From Pelagimonas sp. (GTDB lineage Bacteria > Pseudomonadota > Alphaproteobacteria > Rhodobacterales > Rhodobacteraceae), in assembly GCA_025210345.1 (NCBI GenBank), contig JAOARX010000006.1, positions 62,001-126,000 on the forward strand: DNA of 64,000 nt, read 5' to 3'. The notes under the pieces are model-generated. The model was not told the DNA's origin. It did not search any database and worked only from the letters and a program-made list of their open reading frames with translations. A program made the translations under genes and the position numbers. This document shows, one piece after another, positions 35,896 to 44,736 of this stretch (the first letter of the stretch is position 1; each line of letters starts with the position of its first letter).

Positions 35896-36387
35896 ATGCG
35901 GTTTCTAAAAGCAGTCTTGATCGTGGGTCTCGCGCTGGGTGTGACGGCCTGTAGCAAATTTCAGCGCTATGACGGGCCCGCGGTGACGCAGGTCGTGGTC
36001 AACAAGGGCGCGCGGCGCATGTATCTGATGCACGATCGCGAGGTTCTGACCTCATACGATATCGGATTGGGCTTTGCACCCGAGGGTGACAAACAGGTCA
36101 GGGGCGACGGCAAGACGCCCGAGGGCACCTATATCATTGATCGCCGGAACCCGAACAGCCAGTTTTATCTCAGTATCGGGATTTCCTACCCCAATGCCTA
36201 TGACGTGGCCGAGGCACAAGAGCTGGGTAAAAACCCCGGTGGGGACATCTTTATACACGGCCGCCCGTGGAAAAACCGCAAAGGCGGGCGCGATTGGACC
36301 GCCGGGTGCATCGCCGTCACCAATAAGGAAATGCGCGAAATCTATGCGATGGTCCGGAACGGCACGCCTATTCGGATCAACCCGTAG
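35896..36387 (+). CDS. L,D-transpeptidase (YkuD) lipoprotein
   Basis: Envelope enzyme that cross-links peptidoglycan or attaches lipoproteins. The start at ATG 35896 gives a lipoprotein signal, with lipobox VTAC (Cys near residue 19 of the precursor). The YkuD domain has GDIFIHGRP with the conserved His and WTAGCIAVTN with the catalytic Cys. The 163 residues form a single small domain. A TTG at 35884 is an alternative start. It is followed, on the other strand, by a CAP-domain lipoprotein and then by a second L,D-transpeptidase. Confidence 0.9.
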   Translation: MRFLKAVLIVGLALGVTACSKFQRYDGPAVTQVVVNKGARRMYLMHDREVLTSYDIGLGFAPEGDKQVRGDGKTPEGTYIIDRRNPNSQFYLSIGISYPNAYDVAEAQELGKNPGGDIFIHGRPWKNRKGGRDWTAGCIAVTNKEMREIYAMVRNGTPIRINP

Positions 36388-36405
36388 CGGCGCGCCTGCT
36401 TTGTC

Positions 36406-37017
36406 TTAGCCGTTGTTCAGGATATCCGAGACCACGGCATTTGCGTCTGCGGGCTTGGCGGCGGGGGCCTGGAACTCGGCCACCGGGGTTGGCGCAAGGC
36501 CAGAGGCCCCCAGAACCATGGTCCACCAGATCTTGCCGTTCGATTCCTGATGCCAGCTAAAGCCCAGATCCGTCGCGCTTTCATCGACGATGATGCGGCG
36601 GGTGTCGGGGGCTTCCATCCATGCGGCCAGGGTTTCCAGCTCGGTTTCATAGGTTTCCGAAATGGTTTCACCCACCAGGCGACCAGAATAGCCCGCGCGC
36701 TGGACGCGTTCGACCGGGGATGACCCGTCTGACCCAAAGTGCCAGGGGCGATTTTGCACCGCCATATCGCGCGCATGGGTGGCGGCGGCGGCGTTCAGCC
36801 GGTTGTTCATCTTCAGCTTGGGGGCACCGGCGGCTTCGCGCAGGGCATTCACCGAATCGAGCACTCTGAACTGGATCCGCCCACGGTCCGCCCCGATGCG
36901 ATAGACACGGGGCAGGGGTTTGCCATCGGGGCCCATCTGGGTGCTCGGACCCGGATCCGAGGTACAGGCCGCGACCAGGGCAGCAGAAGAGAGGGCGAAA
37001 AAGGCGCGACGGTTCAT
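36406..37017 (-). CDS. CAP-domain (SCP/PR-1-like) lipoprotein
   Basis: Secreted by a lipoprotein signal (MNRRAFFALSSAALVAACTS, lipobox VAAC). The mature part is a CAP domain: VNALREAAGAPKLKMNNRLN, then ATHARDMAVQNRPWHFG with the conserved His, GETISETYETELETLAAWME and LGFSWHQESNGKIWWTMVLG. Bacterial CAP proteins have varied, mostly unknown extracytoplasmic roles. 203 residues. It lies between two L,D-transpeptidase genes, suggesting a cell-wall setting. Confidence 0.85.
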   Translation of the reverse strand: MNRRAFFALSSAALVAACTSDPGPSTQMGPDGKPLPRVYRIGADRGRIQFRVLDSVNALREAAGAPKLKMNNRLNAAAATHARDMAVQNRPWHFGSDGSSPVERVQRAGYSGRLVGETISETYETELETLAAWMEAPDTRRIIVDESATDLGFSWHQESNGKIWWTMVLGASGLAPTPVAEFQAPAAKPADANAVVSDILNNG

Positions 37018-37188
37018 TTATATGCTCACGAAAACTTGGTGTTCCATCTTCCCTAACCAAAGCTGCGTTGCCAATCAAACCCACATCCGCGTGAGCGCAG
37101 GCGATGACGCGTGTTTGATTTGCGACTGAGGCTTTCGGGCCATATGATCGCGCCAATTCCAGTATTGAGGTCTGAGAGGAGCTTGGAC

Positions 37189-37782
37189 ATGAAAAAGTTT
37201 GATCACCTGAGCCGCCGTGCCTTTTTGGCAGGCAGCGCGGCGATGGTCGGCACCACAGCCGCGGCGCAGGACGTGGATGGCGACGGTACGGTTGAGATCG
37301 AGCGCGATATTTCCAAAGTGGTGCGCCGGAATATTTCCAGCTTTCGCACGTTGGACTGGCGTCCCTATTTCGACAACCTGACCAAAGGCGCGATCCTGGT
37401 CGACATCAGTTCGCGCGCGCTGCATTTTTGGGAAGAGGACGGGACGTATCACCTGTATCCCTCGTCGGTGCCCCTGACCGAAGAGCTGACCCGCCGCGGA
37501 CGCACCCGCGTGATCCTCAAAGATCCCAGCCCCAGCTGGCGACCGACGCCGTCGATGAAGGTGCGCAACCCCGAATGGCCCGATTTCATCGGCCCCGGCC
37601 CGAACAACCCTTTGGGAACGCGGTCTTTGCATCTGTCGTGGCAATATTACCGAATCCACGGCACGCATGACACGCGCAAAATTGGGCGTCGGTCCTCAAA
37701 TGGTTGCATCGGTTTGTACAATGAACACATCGAGCAACTGTATGAGATGGCTAAAATTGGCACTCAGGTGTTGCTGATTTGA
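37189..37782 (+). CDS. L,D-transpeptidase (YkuD), Tat-exported
   Basis: The second YkuD enzyme of this cluster. The ATG at 37189 gives a Tat signal (SRRAFLAGSAAMVGTTAAAQ, twin Arg at 10-11). The catalytic region is HLSWQYYRIHGTHDTRKIGR followed by SSNGCIGLYN with the nucleophilic Cys. WRPTPSMKVRNPEWPDFIGP and GPNNPLGTRSL are typical of ErfK/YbiS-like members. 197 residues, and an upstream in-frame start at 37111 is unlikely. Related enzymes crosslink peptidoglycan or anchor Lpp-like proteins; which applies is not known. Confidence 0.9.
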   Translation: MKKFDHLSRRAFLAGSAAMVGTTAAAQDVDGDGTVEIERDISKVVRRNISSFRTLDWRPYFDNLTKGAILVDISSRALHFWEEDGTYHLYPSSVPLTEELTRRGRTRVILKDPSPSWRPTPSMKVRNPEWPDFIGPGPNNPLGTRSLHLSWQYYRIHGTHDTRKIGRRSSNGCIGLYNEHIEQLYEMAKIGTQVLLI

Positions 37783-37908
37783 CCACAAAATGTCGCTGGG
37801 CCCGGTCTAAGCGTAAGGTTGCAATTGCAAACCTCTGAAAATACTGCTTAGAACGAGTCACGAGGTAAAGTCTTGGGTGCCTGCGTACGTTCCTTTTGTA
37901 CGTCGGGC

Positions 37909-37927
37909 AAATATCTGGAGGATATTG
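37909..37927 (+). promoter_or_regulatory. Ribosome-binding site presented in an AU-rich hairpin loop
   Basis: AATATC (37910-37915) pairs perfectly with GATATT (37921-37926) around loop TGGAG, so the Shine-Dalgarno GGAGG (37917-37921) is in the loop and closing pair. The stem has five A-T pairs and one C-G and would melt easily. A second hairpin (CGTAC 37884-37888 with GTACG 37898-37902) lies just upstream. Temperature or structural control of translation is inferred. Confidence 0.4.
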
Positions 37928-37929
37928 AT

Positions 37930-38121
37930 ATGAAAAAACTCGCTCTCGCAGCCGTATTCGCTGGTGCAGCATCGACCGCAATGGCCGGTTCCTACGCCAA
38001 AGGCGAAGTTGAAATGGAGCCCGTAGTGGTTGTTGAAGAAACCAAGCAGTCGTCTTCGTCTGCTGGCATTCTGATCCCGCTGCTGCTGGTTGCTGTTCTG
38101 GCTGCTGCTGCTGCAAAGTAA
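37930..38121 (+). CDS. Small exported membrane protein
   Basis: The 63-residue protein has a signal peptide (MKKLALAAVFAGAASTAMAG), a short acidic stretch (EVEMEPVVVVEETKQSSSS) and a C-terminal membrane helix (AGILIPLLLVAVLAAAAAK). I recall similar short proteins in many roseobacters but know no function. GGAGG lies 8 bases before the ATG, within a hairpin. A good terminator follows, so it is probably a highly expressed single gene. Confidence 0.8.
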   Translation: MKKLALAAVFAGAASTAMAGSYAKGEVEMEPVVVVEETKQSSSSAGILIPLLLVAVLAAAAAK

Positions 38122-38148
38122 GTTCTACTTACGACAGAATCAGGAAAA

Positions 38149-38175
38149 GGCGGTGCCGTTTGGCGCCGCCTTTTT
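38149..38175 (+). terminator. Intrinsic terminator after small membrane protein
   Basis: GGCGGTGCC pairs with GGCGCCGCC around a GTTT loop (one G-U pair), followed by TTTTTC. It lies 27 bases after the stop at 38121. Confidence 0.9.
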
Positions 38176-38303
38176 CATTTGCTGATTCGATTTTTCGGAT
38201 GCCAGATCGGCAAAACCGGTTCGAAATTCGGTCTGACGTGACCACCCGGCGCGGGGAAAATGCAGATCGTTTTCCCCAGTCCCTTTCCCAGGGTTTCGGG
38301 CCC

Positions 38304-39362
38304 CTATGCGGCGGGATGCACCCAGCCGCCGAGGTTCTCGGAAATCACGGAACACAGCGCATCCACATGCGCATCGTCGTCGTTCAGACAGGGCACATAG
38401 GTAAAGTGCTCACCGCCGGCCTCTTCAAAGCTTTCTTTGATCTCTTCGTTGATCTCTTCCAGCGTTTCGATGCAATCGGCGCTAAAGGCCGGGGCCACCA
38501 CAGCGATGTTCTTTTGGCCCTCTTCCCTGGCCAGGCGCGCGACCTCTTCGACGGTGTAGGGGCGCAGCCATTCTTCGGGGCCGAACTGGCTTTGGAAGGT
38601 GGTGGTGATCTGCGTGTCATCCCACCCCAGACGTTCCTTAAGCAGGCGCGTGGTTTTCTGACACTGACAGTGATAGGGATCCCCCTCCATCAGATAGCGC
38701 TGCGGCAGCCCGTGGTATGAGCAAACCAAAAGCTCGGGGCGTTTTTCCGCATTTGCATAGGCACGCTCAACCGATTGCGCCAGCGCGTCAATATAGTCGG
38801 GATGGGCAAAATAGGGGTCTACCACGCGCGCGGTGGGCTGCCATTTTTCGGTCATCAAGGCGCGAAAGAACTGATCGTTCGCCGTTGCCGAAGTCGCACC
38901 CGCATATTGCGGATACAGCGGGAAAAACAGGATTTTGGTACAGCCCGCCTCCACCATGGCGCGTACCTTGGATTGGGTCGACGGGTTGCCATAGCGCATG
39001 CAGAAATCGACCATGACCTGATCGCCATAGGTGTCCTGCATCCGCGCTGCGATCTTGGCGGTCTGGTCGCGGGTGATGGTCATCAGGGGGCTTTCGCCCT
39101 TTTCTTCGTTCCAGATGCTTTTATAGGCTGCGCCGCTGGAAAACGGCCGTTTGGTCAGAATGATCAGCTGCAACAGGGGCTGCCATTTCCACCTAGGATA
39201 ATCGATCACGCGTTTGTCCGACAGGAACTCGGACAGGTAGCGGCGCATTGGCCAATAGTCATAGCTGTCCGGCGTACCCAGATTGGCCAGCAAAATCCCG
39301 ACCTTGGCGGGCTTGATCGCAGGGTGCGAGGCAGGGGCATGGGCGGGGCATTTGGCGGTCAT
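38304..39362 (-). CDS. hemH: Ferrochelatase
   Basis: Inserts ferrous iron into protoporphyrin IX, the last step of heme b synthesis, at the inner membrane. VGILLANLGTPDSYDYWPMR is the family N-terminus; ILFFPLYPQYAGATSATAND and LLVCSYHGLPQRYLMEGDPY contain the active-site His and motif residues; VVAPAFSADCIETLEEI is the C-terminal signature. The ATG at 39362 with AGGA upstream gives 352 residues; a GTG at 39377 is possible. Confidence 0.96.
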   Translation of the reverse strand: MTAKCPAHAPASHPAIKPAKVGILLANLGTPDSYDYWPMRRYLSEFLSDKRVIDYPRWKWQPLLQLIILTKRPFSSGAAYKSIWNEEKGESPLMTITRDQTAKIAARMQDTYGDQVMVDFCMRYGNPSTQSKVRAMVEAGCTKILFFPLYPQYAGATSATANDQFFRALMTEKWQPTARVVDPYFAHPDYIDALAQSVERAYANAEKRPELLVCSYHGLPQRYLMEGDPYHCQCQKTTRLLKERLGWDDTQITTTFQSQFGPEEWLRPYTVEEVARLAREEGQKNIAVVAPAFSADCIETLEEINEEIKESFEEAGGEHFTYVPCLNDDDAHVDALCSVISENLGGWVHPAA

Positions 39363-39419
39363 CTGGCGTCCTGTCACAAAGGTGTGTTGCGTAGATACGT
39401 ATCGAATAAGGTGAATAGA

Positions 39420-40241
39420 TCAATCTTTTAGCGGCTTTTCTTGCGTTCCAAGCGCATCAGCGAGACGTTGCGCCGCAGAGCCGGGGCGCAGGGGCTGGGG
39501 CTGGCTGGCGTCCGGGGACCATCCTGTCAGGGTGATGATCTCAAAGGTGGCGGGGATGCGGCCATCATCGGTGGCAAAGCCTTCGGCGTACAAAGCGGCG
39601 GCGCGCAGCATCACGTCGCGCCGGGTGAAATGCCGGATCCGCCCGTGCAACGCATTGGTTTCCCCCATGGCCCGCAGGTCTTTCATCAAATGCAGCGCAC
39701 TTTGGTAGCTGACGGTCAGGCTCGCGGCATCGGCCACGGGCAATGTCAGCCCGGCACGCTGCAACAGGCCGCCCATATCGCGGATTTCCCCCATGGGTGC
39801 CACGCGCGGCGACAGGCCGCCGGTCACTTCGATCTCGGCCTGGCCCAAAGCGCTGCGCAGTTCATGCAGGGTTTGCCCCCCCAATGTGACGCCCAGAAAC
39901 AACCCATCGGGAATCAGCGCATGACGGCATTGGATCAATTGCCCAACCGGATCATCTGCCCAATGAAGCGCAAGCGCGTGAATCACCAGATCATGCGCAC
40001 CGGGTTCCAGCGTCAGGACCTCGTGGTCAGAGACGACTGTGGCTTTGGGGTATGCAGCGCGCCAGAAATCCGGGGCAGAGGTAACGATCGCTGGTTTCGT
40101 AAAGGTTCTGTTAACCATTAAAAGCCGATCCTGAACCTCGTCCAGCGCCGATTCATGCAAAAACAGCGCTGGGTTTTTCAGGGCTCGGATCCGATGGTGG
40201 GTCAGAGCAGTTCGGTCGGTCAGGCGAGGTGTATCAGACAT
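39420..40241 (-). CDS. SAM-dependent methyltransferase, BioC/NDUFAF5-like
   Basis: Beginning MSDTPRLTDRTALTHHRIRA (ATG 40241, 273 residues), it matches a family in alphaproteobacteria related to mitochondrial NDUFAF5, an arginine hydroxylase for complex I assembly, and BioC. Features are FLHESALDEVQDRLLMVNRT, DLVIHALALHWADDPVGQLI (the post-motif region) and LGGQTLHELRSALGQAE. The usual SAM glycine loop is weak. Its ATG abuts the comF ATG in opposite orientation (CATATG). Function is only inferred from similarity. Confidence 0.75.
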   Translation of the reverse strand: MSDTPRLTDRTALTHHRIRALKNPALFLHESALDEVQDRLLMVNRTFTKPAIVTSAPDFWRAAYPKATVVSDHEVLTLEPGAHDLVIHALALHWADDPVGQLIQCRHALIPDGLFLGVTLGGQTLHELRSALGQAEIEVTGGLSPRVAPMGEIRDMGGLLQRAGLTLPVADAASLTVSYQSALHLMKDLRAMGETNALHGRIRHFTRRDVMLRAAALYAEGFATDDGRIPATFEIITLTGWSPDASQPQPLRPGSAAQRLADALGTQEKPLKD

Positions 40242-40985
40242 ATGAAAGCAGATAATTTCTGGGCCGCCGGGATGCAAACACTGGTTCAGTTGGTTTACCC
40301 GCCACGCTGCTTGTCGTGTGGTGGATTGGTGGAAACCGACTTTGGCCTATGTGGCACCTGCTGGAGCGACACCCCCTTTATTTCTGGCCTGTCCTGCGAC
40401 CACTGCGGAACCCCGCTGCCCGGCGAATCGGATGCGGAAGAGATCTGTGATGATTGTCTTGAAACGCCGCGCCCCTGGACCAAAGGGCGCGCCGCGCTTG
40501 TCTATGAAGGGCGGGGGCGTCGGATGGTGCTGGCGCTGAAACATGGAGATCGCCACGATATTGCCAAACCCGCCGCCAAATGGATGGCGCGGGTCAGCCG
40601 GGATATGGTGAAACCCGATATGCTGGTCGTGCCCGTTCCCCTGCATTTGCACCGACTTTTGTCGCGGCGTTACAATCAATCCGCCCTCTTGGCAGAAGAG
40701 CTTGCCAAAGAGTTGGGGTTGGATTGGTGTCCTGACGGGATTGAACGCCGCCATTCCACCCCAAGCCTGAATGGCAAAGACCAACATGAGCGGTTCGAAA
40801 CCCTTCAGGGCACCCTGCGCGTACCCGAATGGCGCACCGAGCTGATCGCGGGACGGTCGGTCATGATCGTCGATGACGTGATGACGTCGGGGGCTACATT
40901 GACCGAAGCCGCTCATGCCTGTCTTGCCGCAGGCGCAACCGAGGTCTGCGTCAGTGTATTGGCACGCGTTGTCAAAGATGCCTAA
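40242..40985 (+). CDS. ComF-family phosphoribosyltransferase-like protein
   Basis: ComF proteins aid natural DNA uptake in several bacteria. N-terminal zinc-finger-like cysteines are visible: CLSCGGLVETDFGLCGTC and CDHCGTPL, with CDDC. The phosphoribosyltransferase region has the PRPP loop VMIVDDVMTSGATLTEAA. From ATG 40242 the protein is 247 residues with CGAGGTG upstream; ATG 40272 gives a family-like MQTLVQLVYPPRCLSCGG start and is a strong alternative. No other competence gene is in the window. Confidence 0.88.
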   Translation: MKADNFWAAGMQTLVQLVYPPRCLSCGGLVETDFGLCGTCWSDTPFISGLSCDHCGTPLPGESDAEEICDDCLETPRPWTKGRAALVYEGRGRRMVLALKHGDRHDIAKPAAKWMARVSRDMVKPDMLVVPVPLHLHRLLSRRYNQSALLAEELAKELGLDWCPDGIERRHSTPSLNGKDQHERFETLQGTLRVPEWRTELIAGRSVMIVDDVMTSGATLTEAAHACLAAGATEVCVSVLARVVKDA

Positions 40986-41022
40986 GTTCCGTTAGATGCG
41001 CACAACAGCATCGGGAACGATT

Positions 41023-41280
41023 ATGAAAAACGTTGAAATCTATACTTCGCCGCTTTGCGGTTTTTGCCACGCAGCCAAGCGTCTGTTGACCCAGAAGGGT
41101 GTTGAATTCACCGAATTCGACGTGATGGTGAACCCCGAATTGCGTCAGACCATGATGAGCCGCGCCAATGGCCGTCATACGGTTCCGCAGATTTTCATCG
41201 GCGAAACCCATGTGGGTGGCTGTGACGATCTTTACGAACTTGAACGCGCGGGCAAGCTTGATCCGCTGCTGGCGGGCTAG
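41023..41280 (+). CDS. grxC: Glutaredoxin 3
   Basis: Small dithiol oxidoreductase reduced by glutathione. The ATG at 41023 gives 85 residues: VEIYTSPLCGFCHAAKRLL with CGFC at 12-15 (family usually CPYC), then TVPQIFIGETHVGGCDDL with the cis-Pro and the GG glutathione-binding GGCDD motif. It is 3 bases before the nitrilase-family gene and probably in one transcript with comF. Mild variation in the active-site pair (GF) is common in alphaproteobacteria. Confidence 0.94.
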   Translation: MKNVEIYTSPLCGFCHAAKRLLTQKGVEFTEFDVMVNPELRQTMMSRANGRHTVPQIFIGETHVGGCDDLYELERAGKLDPLLAG

Positions 41281-41283
41281 GCC

Positions 41284-42117
41284 ATGCGGGTTGCTGTGTT
41301 GCAGATGACGTCGTCGGACGATCCCGTGGCCAACCTGGCCATGGTGTCGGACATGCTGCAACAGGCGGCGGATCAGGGGGCGCAAATGGCGCTGACACCT
41401 GAGGTGACGAATTGCCTGTCCAACAGTCGCAGCCATCAGAACGCCGTGCTGCAACCCGAAGAGGGCAACGACTTTCTCAACGGACTGCAAGACAGCGCTC
41501 GGCGTCTGGGTCTCTGGGTGCTGGCGGGGTCGCTGGGGATCAAGTCCAACCCGCCCGAGCCCCGCTTTGCCAATCGGTCCTACATGATTTCCCCCACCGG
41601 AGAGATCACCGCGCGTTATGACAAGATCCACATGTTCGACGTGCAGGTCACGCCTGAGGAAACCTATCGCGAATCCGATGGGTTTGCTCCGGGGGATCAG
41701 GCGGTTCTGGCGCGGACCGATCTGGCAGCCGTGGGCATGACGATTTGTTATGACGTGCGCTTTGGCTATCTGCACCGGACCCTGGCAAAGGCCGGGGCGC
41801 AGATCCTGACGGTGCCCGCCGCGTTTTCACCCGGCACTGGCCCCGCACATTGGCAGCCGCTGTTGCAGGCGCGCGCGATTGAAACCGGATGCTTTGTCCT
41901 GGCTCCGGCGCAGACCGGAACGCACCCGGCCCAAACCGGAAAGTCGCGCCGCACCTACGGGCACTCCATGATCATCTCCCCATGGGGTGAGGTGATTTTG
42001 GATGCGGGTACAGATCCGGGCGTTTTCATCGCGGATCTCGACCTGACCCAGGTCACAGAGGCCCGCCACAAAGTGCCCGCACTGACCCATGATCGCCAAT
42101 TCGAGGCCCCAAGATGA
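41284..42117 (+). CDS. Carbon-nitrogen hydrolase (nitrilase superfamily)
   Basis: The Glu-Lys-Cys catalytic triad is visible as LTPEVTN (Glu 40), RYDKIHMFDVQV (Lys near 115) and MTICYDVRF (Cys near 157). The YRESDGFAPG and TVPAAFSPGTGPAHW segments match the NIT1/NIT2-like amidases that hydrolyse omega-amidated or deaminated glutathione side products. The 277 residues are a single domain. Glutaredoxin is adjacent, which would suit a glutathione-metabolite repair role, an inference. It overlaps the MarR gene by 4 bases. Confidence 0.88.
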   Translation: MRVAVLQMTSSDDPVANLAMVSDMLQQAADQGAQMALTPEVTNCLSNSRSHQNAVLQPEEGNDFLNGLQDSARRLGLWVLAGSLGIKSNPPEPRFANRSYMISPTGEITARYDKIHMFDVQVTPEETYRESDGFAPGDQAVLARTDLAAVGMTICYDVRFGYLHRTLAKAGAQILTVPAAFSPGTGPAHWQPLLQARAIETGCFVLAPAQTGTHPAQTGKSRRTYGHSMIISPWGEVILDAGTDPGVFIADLDLTQVTEARHKVPALTHDRQFEAPR

Positions 42118-42545
42118 GCGACAGCAGCGCCCTGGCCATTTCGCTGTTCAGTGAGATCCTGACCGCAGATCAGCTTTTGCGCGCGCGGCTGACCAAGGTG
42201 CTGCCCAACAAGATGGAAATTTCGCATTTCTCGGTGCTCAATCAGCTTGCGCGGGGTGACGAAAAAACCCCGGCCCAGCTGGCCCGTGTGTTCCATGTGA
42301 CGCGGGGTGCCATGACCAACACTTTGAACAAGCTTGAGATCGCCGGATATATCCACATTCGCCCGGATTGGGACGATGCGCGGCGCAAGCTGGTGTCGAT
42401 TTCTCCGGCCGGGAAATCCGCACGCCAGGCGGCGCTGGCTGCGATTTCGCCCATGGTCGAAGAAATGATGCAGGATTTGGGCCCTGACAAAGTGCGCGCG
42501 GCGCTACCCGTGTTGCGCGATCTTCGCATTCGCCTGGAAGAATAG
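42114..42545 (+). CDS. MarR-family transcriptional regulator
   Basis: The 143 residues show a winged helix: ISHFSVLNQLARGDEKTPAQ, LARVFHVTRGAMTNTLNKLE (recognition helix) and the wing DWDDARRKLVSISPAGKSAR. Dimerisation helices are at both ends. MarR proteins usually control nearby genes; here the target is unknown, since it is translationally coupled to the amidase (ATGA overlap 42114-42117), and the operon promoter would lie upstream. Confidence 0.9.
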   Translation: MSDSSALAISLFSEILTADQLLRARLTKVLPNKMEISHFSVLNQLARGDEKTPAQLARVFHVTRGAMTNTLNKLEIAGYIHIRPDWDDARRKLVSISPAGKSARQAALAAISPMVEEMMQDLGPDKVRAALPVLRDLRIRLEE

Positions 42546-42559
42546 AGTGACGACCAGGA

Positions 42560-42862
42560 TCAGGCGTCTTTCAATGCGTCGCACAGGGTGCCGGGTTTGA
42601 ACTGGGTAAAACCCAGGGAAACGACATTGGCGGTGCAAAACGGGTCTTGCGTCATCCGCGCCTGCGCGCTTTCAAGCGAGGGGGCAGAGGCGATGATCAC
42701 GCCCCCGGTCCTGGGAACCTTGGCCCCCGCCACAACGATAAACCCGTCTTCACGCGCGGCCTGGATAAATGCCATATGGGCCTCAAGGTGCGGTTCGACC
42801 TGTTCAAAGGGCACCGTATAGTGCAGGTCGATCACAAAAAGCGGGTTGTCACGCAGCGGCAT
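42560..42862 (-). CDS. YciI-like protein
   Basis: A 100-residue single-domain YciI protein: [20 protein letters not shown] with the conserved His-Glu region, [20 protein letters not shown] and DPF. YciI fold members bind metals or act as degradative enzymes, but this one has no assigned substrate. Its start overlaps the ubiG end by 14 bases, so it is co-transcribed with ubiG. Confidence 0.86.
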   Translation of the reverse strand: MPLRDNPLFVIDLHYTVPFEQVEPHLEAHMAFIQAAREDGFIVVAGAKVPRTGGVIIASAPSLESAQARMTQDPFCTANVVSLGFTQFKPGTLCDALKDA

Positions 42863-43604
42863 TGGACTCTCCTGTTTTTAGGGCTGCGGTGACATAGTTG
42901 ACCGACAGATCCCGGTCCGAGATCCGCCATTGCCACGTCACCGGGTTGAACACATATCCCTTGCGGTCCACGGGTTCCAATCCGGCCTTGCGGATCAGGT
43001 CGTACAGTTCATCCGGGGTGATGAACTTGTGCCATTCATGCGTGCCCTTGGGCAGCCAGCGCATCACGTATTCCGCACCAACAATCGCCACGGCAAAGCT
43101 TTTGGGGTTGCGATTGATGGTGGAACACAGATGTAGCCCGCCGGGTTTCAAAAGCTGCTGACAGGCGGTCAGATAGGCCAGCGGGTCGGCCACATGTTCG
43201 ACCACTTCCATGTTCAGCACCACGTCAAACTGTTCGCCATTGGCGGCCATGTCTTCGGCGGTTGTGTGGCGATAGTCGATGAGCAGATCAGATTGCGCCG
43301 CGTGGGCCCGGGCGACGGGAATGTTCTTGCCAGCGGCATCCACACCGATCACCTCGGCGCCCAGCCGCGCCATGGGTTCACACAACAACCCGCCACCACA
43401 GCCAATATCCAGAATACGCAGCCCGGCAAACGGGCGGTCCGCCGTCAGATCCCGGTCAAACTCGGCTGCGATCTGCGTGGTGATATAGTCCAGGCGCACA
43501 GGGTTCATCATGTGCAGGGGCTTGAACTTGCCGTGGGGGTCCCACCACTCGGCCGCCATGGCTTCGAATTTTTCTATTTCGGACGCGTCGACAGTGGTTG
43601 TCAT
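42849..43604 (-). CDS. ubiG: Ubiquinone biosynthesis O-methyltransferase UbiG
   Basis: Carries out both O-methylations in ubiquinone synthesis. The SAM site [20 protein letters not shown] is near residue 67; [20 protein letters not shown] is the UbiG N-terminal signature. The ATG at 43604 behind GGGGA gives 251 residues; a start at 43616 adds 4 residues. The gene is divergent from pip across a short gap. Confidence 0.95.
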   Translation of the reverse strand: MTTTVDASEIEKFEAMAAEWWDPHGKFKPLHMMNPVRLDYITTQIAAEFDRDLTADRPFAGLRILDIGCGGGLLCEPMARLGAEVIGVDAAGKNIPVARAHAAQSDLLIDYRHTTAEDMAANGEQFDVVLNMEVVEHVADPLAYLTACQQLLKPGGLHLCSTINRNPKSFAVAIVGAEYVMRWLPKGTHEWHKFITPDELYDLIRKAGLEPVDRKGYVFNPVTWQWRISDRDLSVNYVTAALKTGESNAAA

Positions 43605-43651
43605 GACATTCCCCATGGTCTTTCCTGATCAAGGTTCAATATAGGTGGTGC

Positions 43652-44632
43652 ATGAACAAAATCCCGAGCCAAAAGAGCGCAGCCCAATATCTCTATCCAC
43701 CGATCGATCCCTTTGACCAAAGGATGATCGAAGTCGAGGGCGGGCACCAGATCTATGTTGAACAATCGGGCAATCCCGACGGGATTCCAGTGATTGTCTT
43801 GCATGGTGGCCCGGGTGGCGGATGCAGCCCGACCATGCGCCGCTATTTTGACCCCGCAATCTATCGGGCGGTGTTGTTTGACCAGCGCGGCTGTGGACGC
43901 TCGCGCCCATTTGCCAGCGTTGAAAACAACACCACCTGGCATCTGGTTCAGGACATCGAAATGATCAGGTTGACCTTAGGGATTGAGCGGGCGGTTGTCT
44001 TTGGGGGCAGCTGGGGGGCGACGCTGTCGCTGATCTATGCGATTTCCCACCCGGCCCATGTCAGCCATCTGGTGCTGCGCGGCGTCTTTTTGATGACCCA
44101 GGCCGAGCTGAACTGGTTTTACGGAGGTGGCGCCGGGCAGTTTTGGCCAGAAACCTGGGCACGCTTTGTGGCCGAAATTCCACGGGATGAGCACGATGAT
44201 CTGATTGCGGCCTACCATCGTCGCCTGTTCAGCGGGGACCGGCTGTTGGAGATATCGTCGGCGCAGGCCTGGGCGCGGTGGGAAAATGCGCTTGCTTCTG
44301 TTCAATCGACCGGAGACGGCGGCCATGCGCCCGGCGATTATGCCCGCGCATTTGCCCGGCTGGAAAACCATTATTTCACGAATTCGGGATTTCTTCCCGA
44401 AGATGGGTGGATTTTGAAGAGCATCGACATGATCCAGCAAATCCCGGGGATTATCGTTCAGGGGCGCTATGACATGATATGTCCGCCCAAAGCGGCCTAT
44501 GATCTGGCGCGGGTCTGGCAAAACGGTCGCCTGGTCATGGTTCGCGATGCGGGTCACGCGCTTTCGGAACCCGGAATCAGTGCCGAACTGGTGCGCGCTA
44601 TGGATTACATCGGTGCCGTAAATTCAGGGTGA
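43652..44632 (+). CDS. pip: Prolyl aminopeptidase (proline iminopeptidase)
   Basis: Alpha/beta hydrolase that removes N-terminal proline. VLHGGPGGGCSPTMRRYFDP is the oxyanion-hole motif, GGSWGATLSLIYA near 113 has the nucleophilic Ser, and the His is in DAGHALSEPG near 307, with VQGRYDMICPP holding the Asp. The 326 residues match the proteobacterial S33 type. It precedes a peptide-type ABC importer, and the two could together use proline-containing peptides (inference). Confidence 0.94.
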   Translation: MNKIPSQKSAAQYLYPPIDPFDQRMIEVEGGHQIYVEQSGNPDGIPVIVLHGGPGGGCSPTMRRYFDPAIYRAVLFDQRGCGRSRPFASVENNTTWHLVQDIEMIRLTLGIERAVVFGGSWGATLSLIYAISHPAHVSHLVLRGVFLMTQAELNWFYGGGAGQFWPETWARFVAEIPRDEHDDLIAAYHRRLFSGDRLLEISSAQAWARWENALASVQSTGDGGHAPGDYARAFARLENHYFTNSGFLPEDGWILKSIDMIQQIPGIIVQGRYDMICPPKAAYDLARVWQNGRLVMVRDAGHALSEPGISAELVRAMDYIGAVNSG

Positions 44633-44736
44633 AATGTCGCAAATCGGCTATTCTTCCCAAATGCGACTTAGAGGCTTTACAGATGTTGTTTAGTCGCTAA
44701 CCTAAATTTAACGAAAACAACACGCCGACAGGGACC

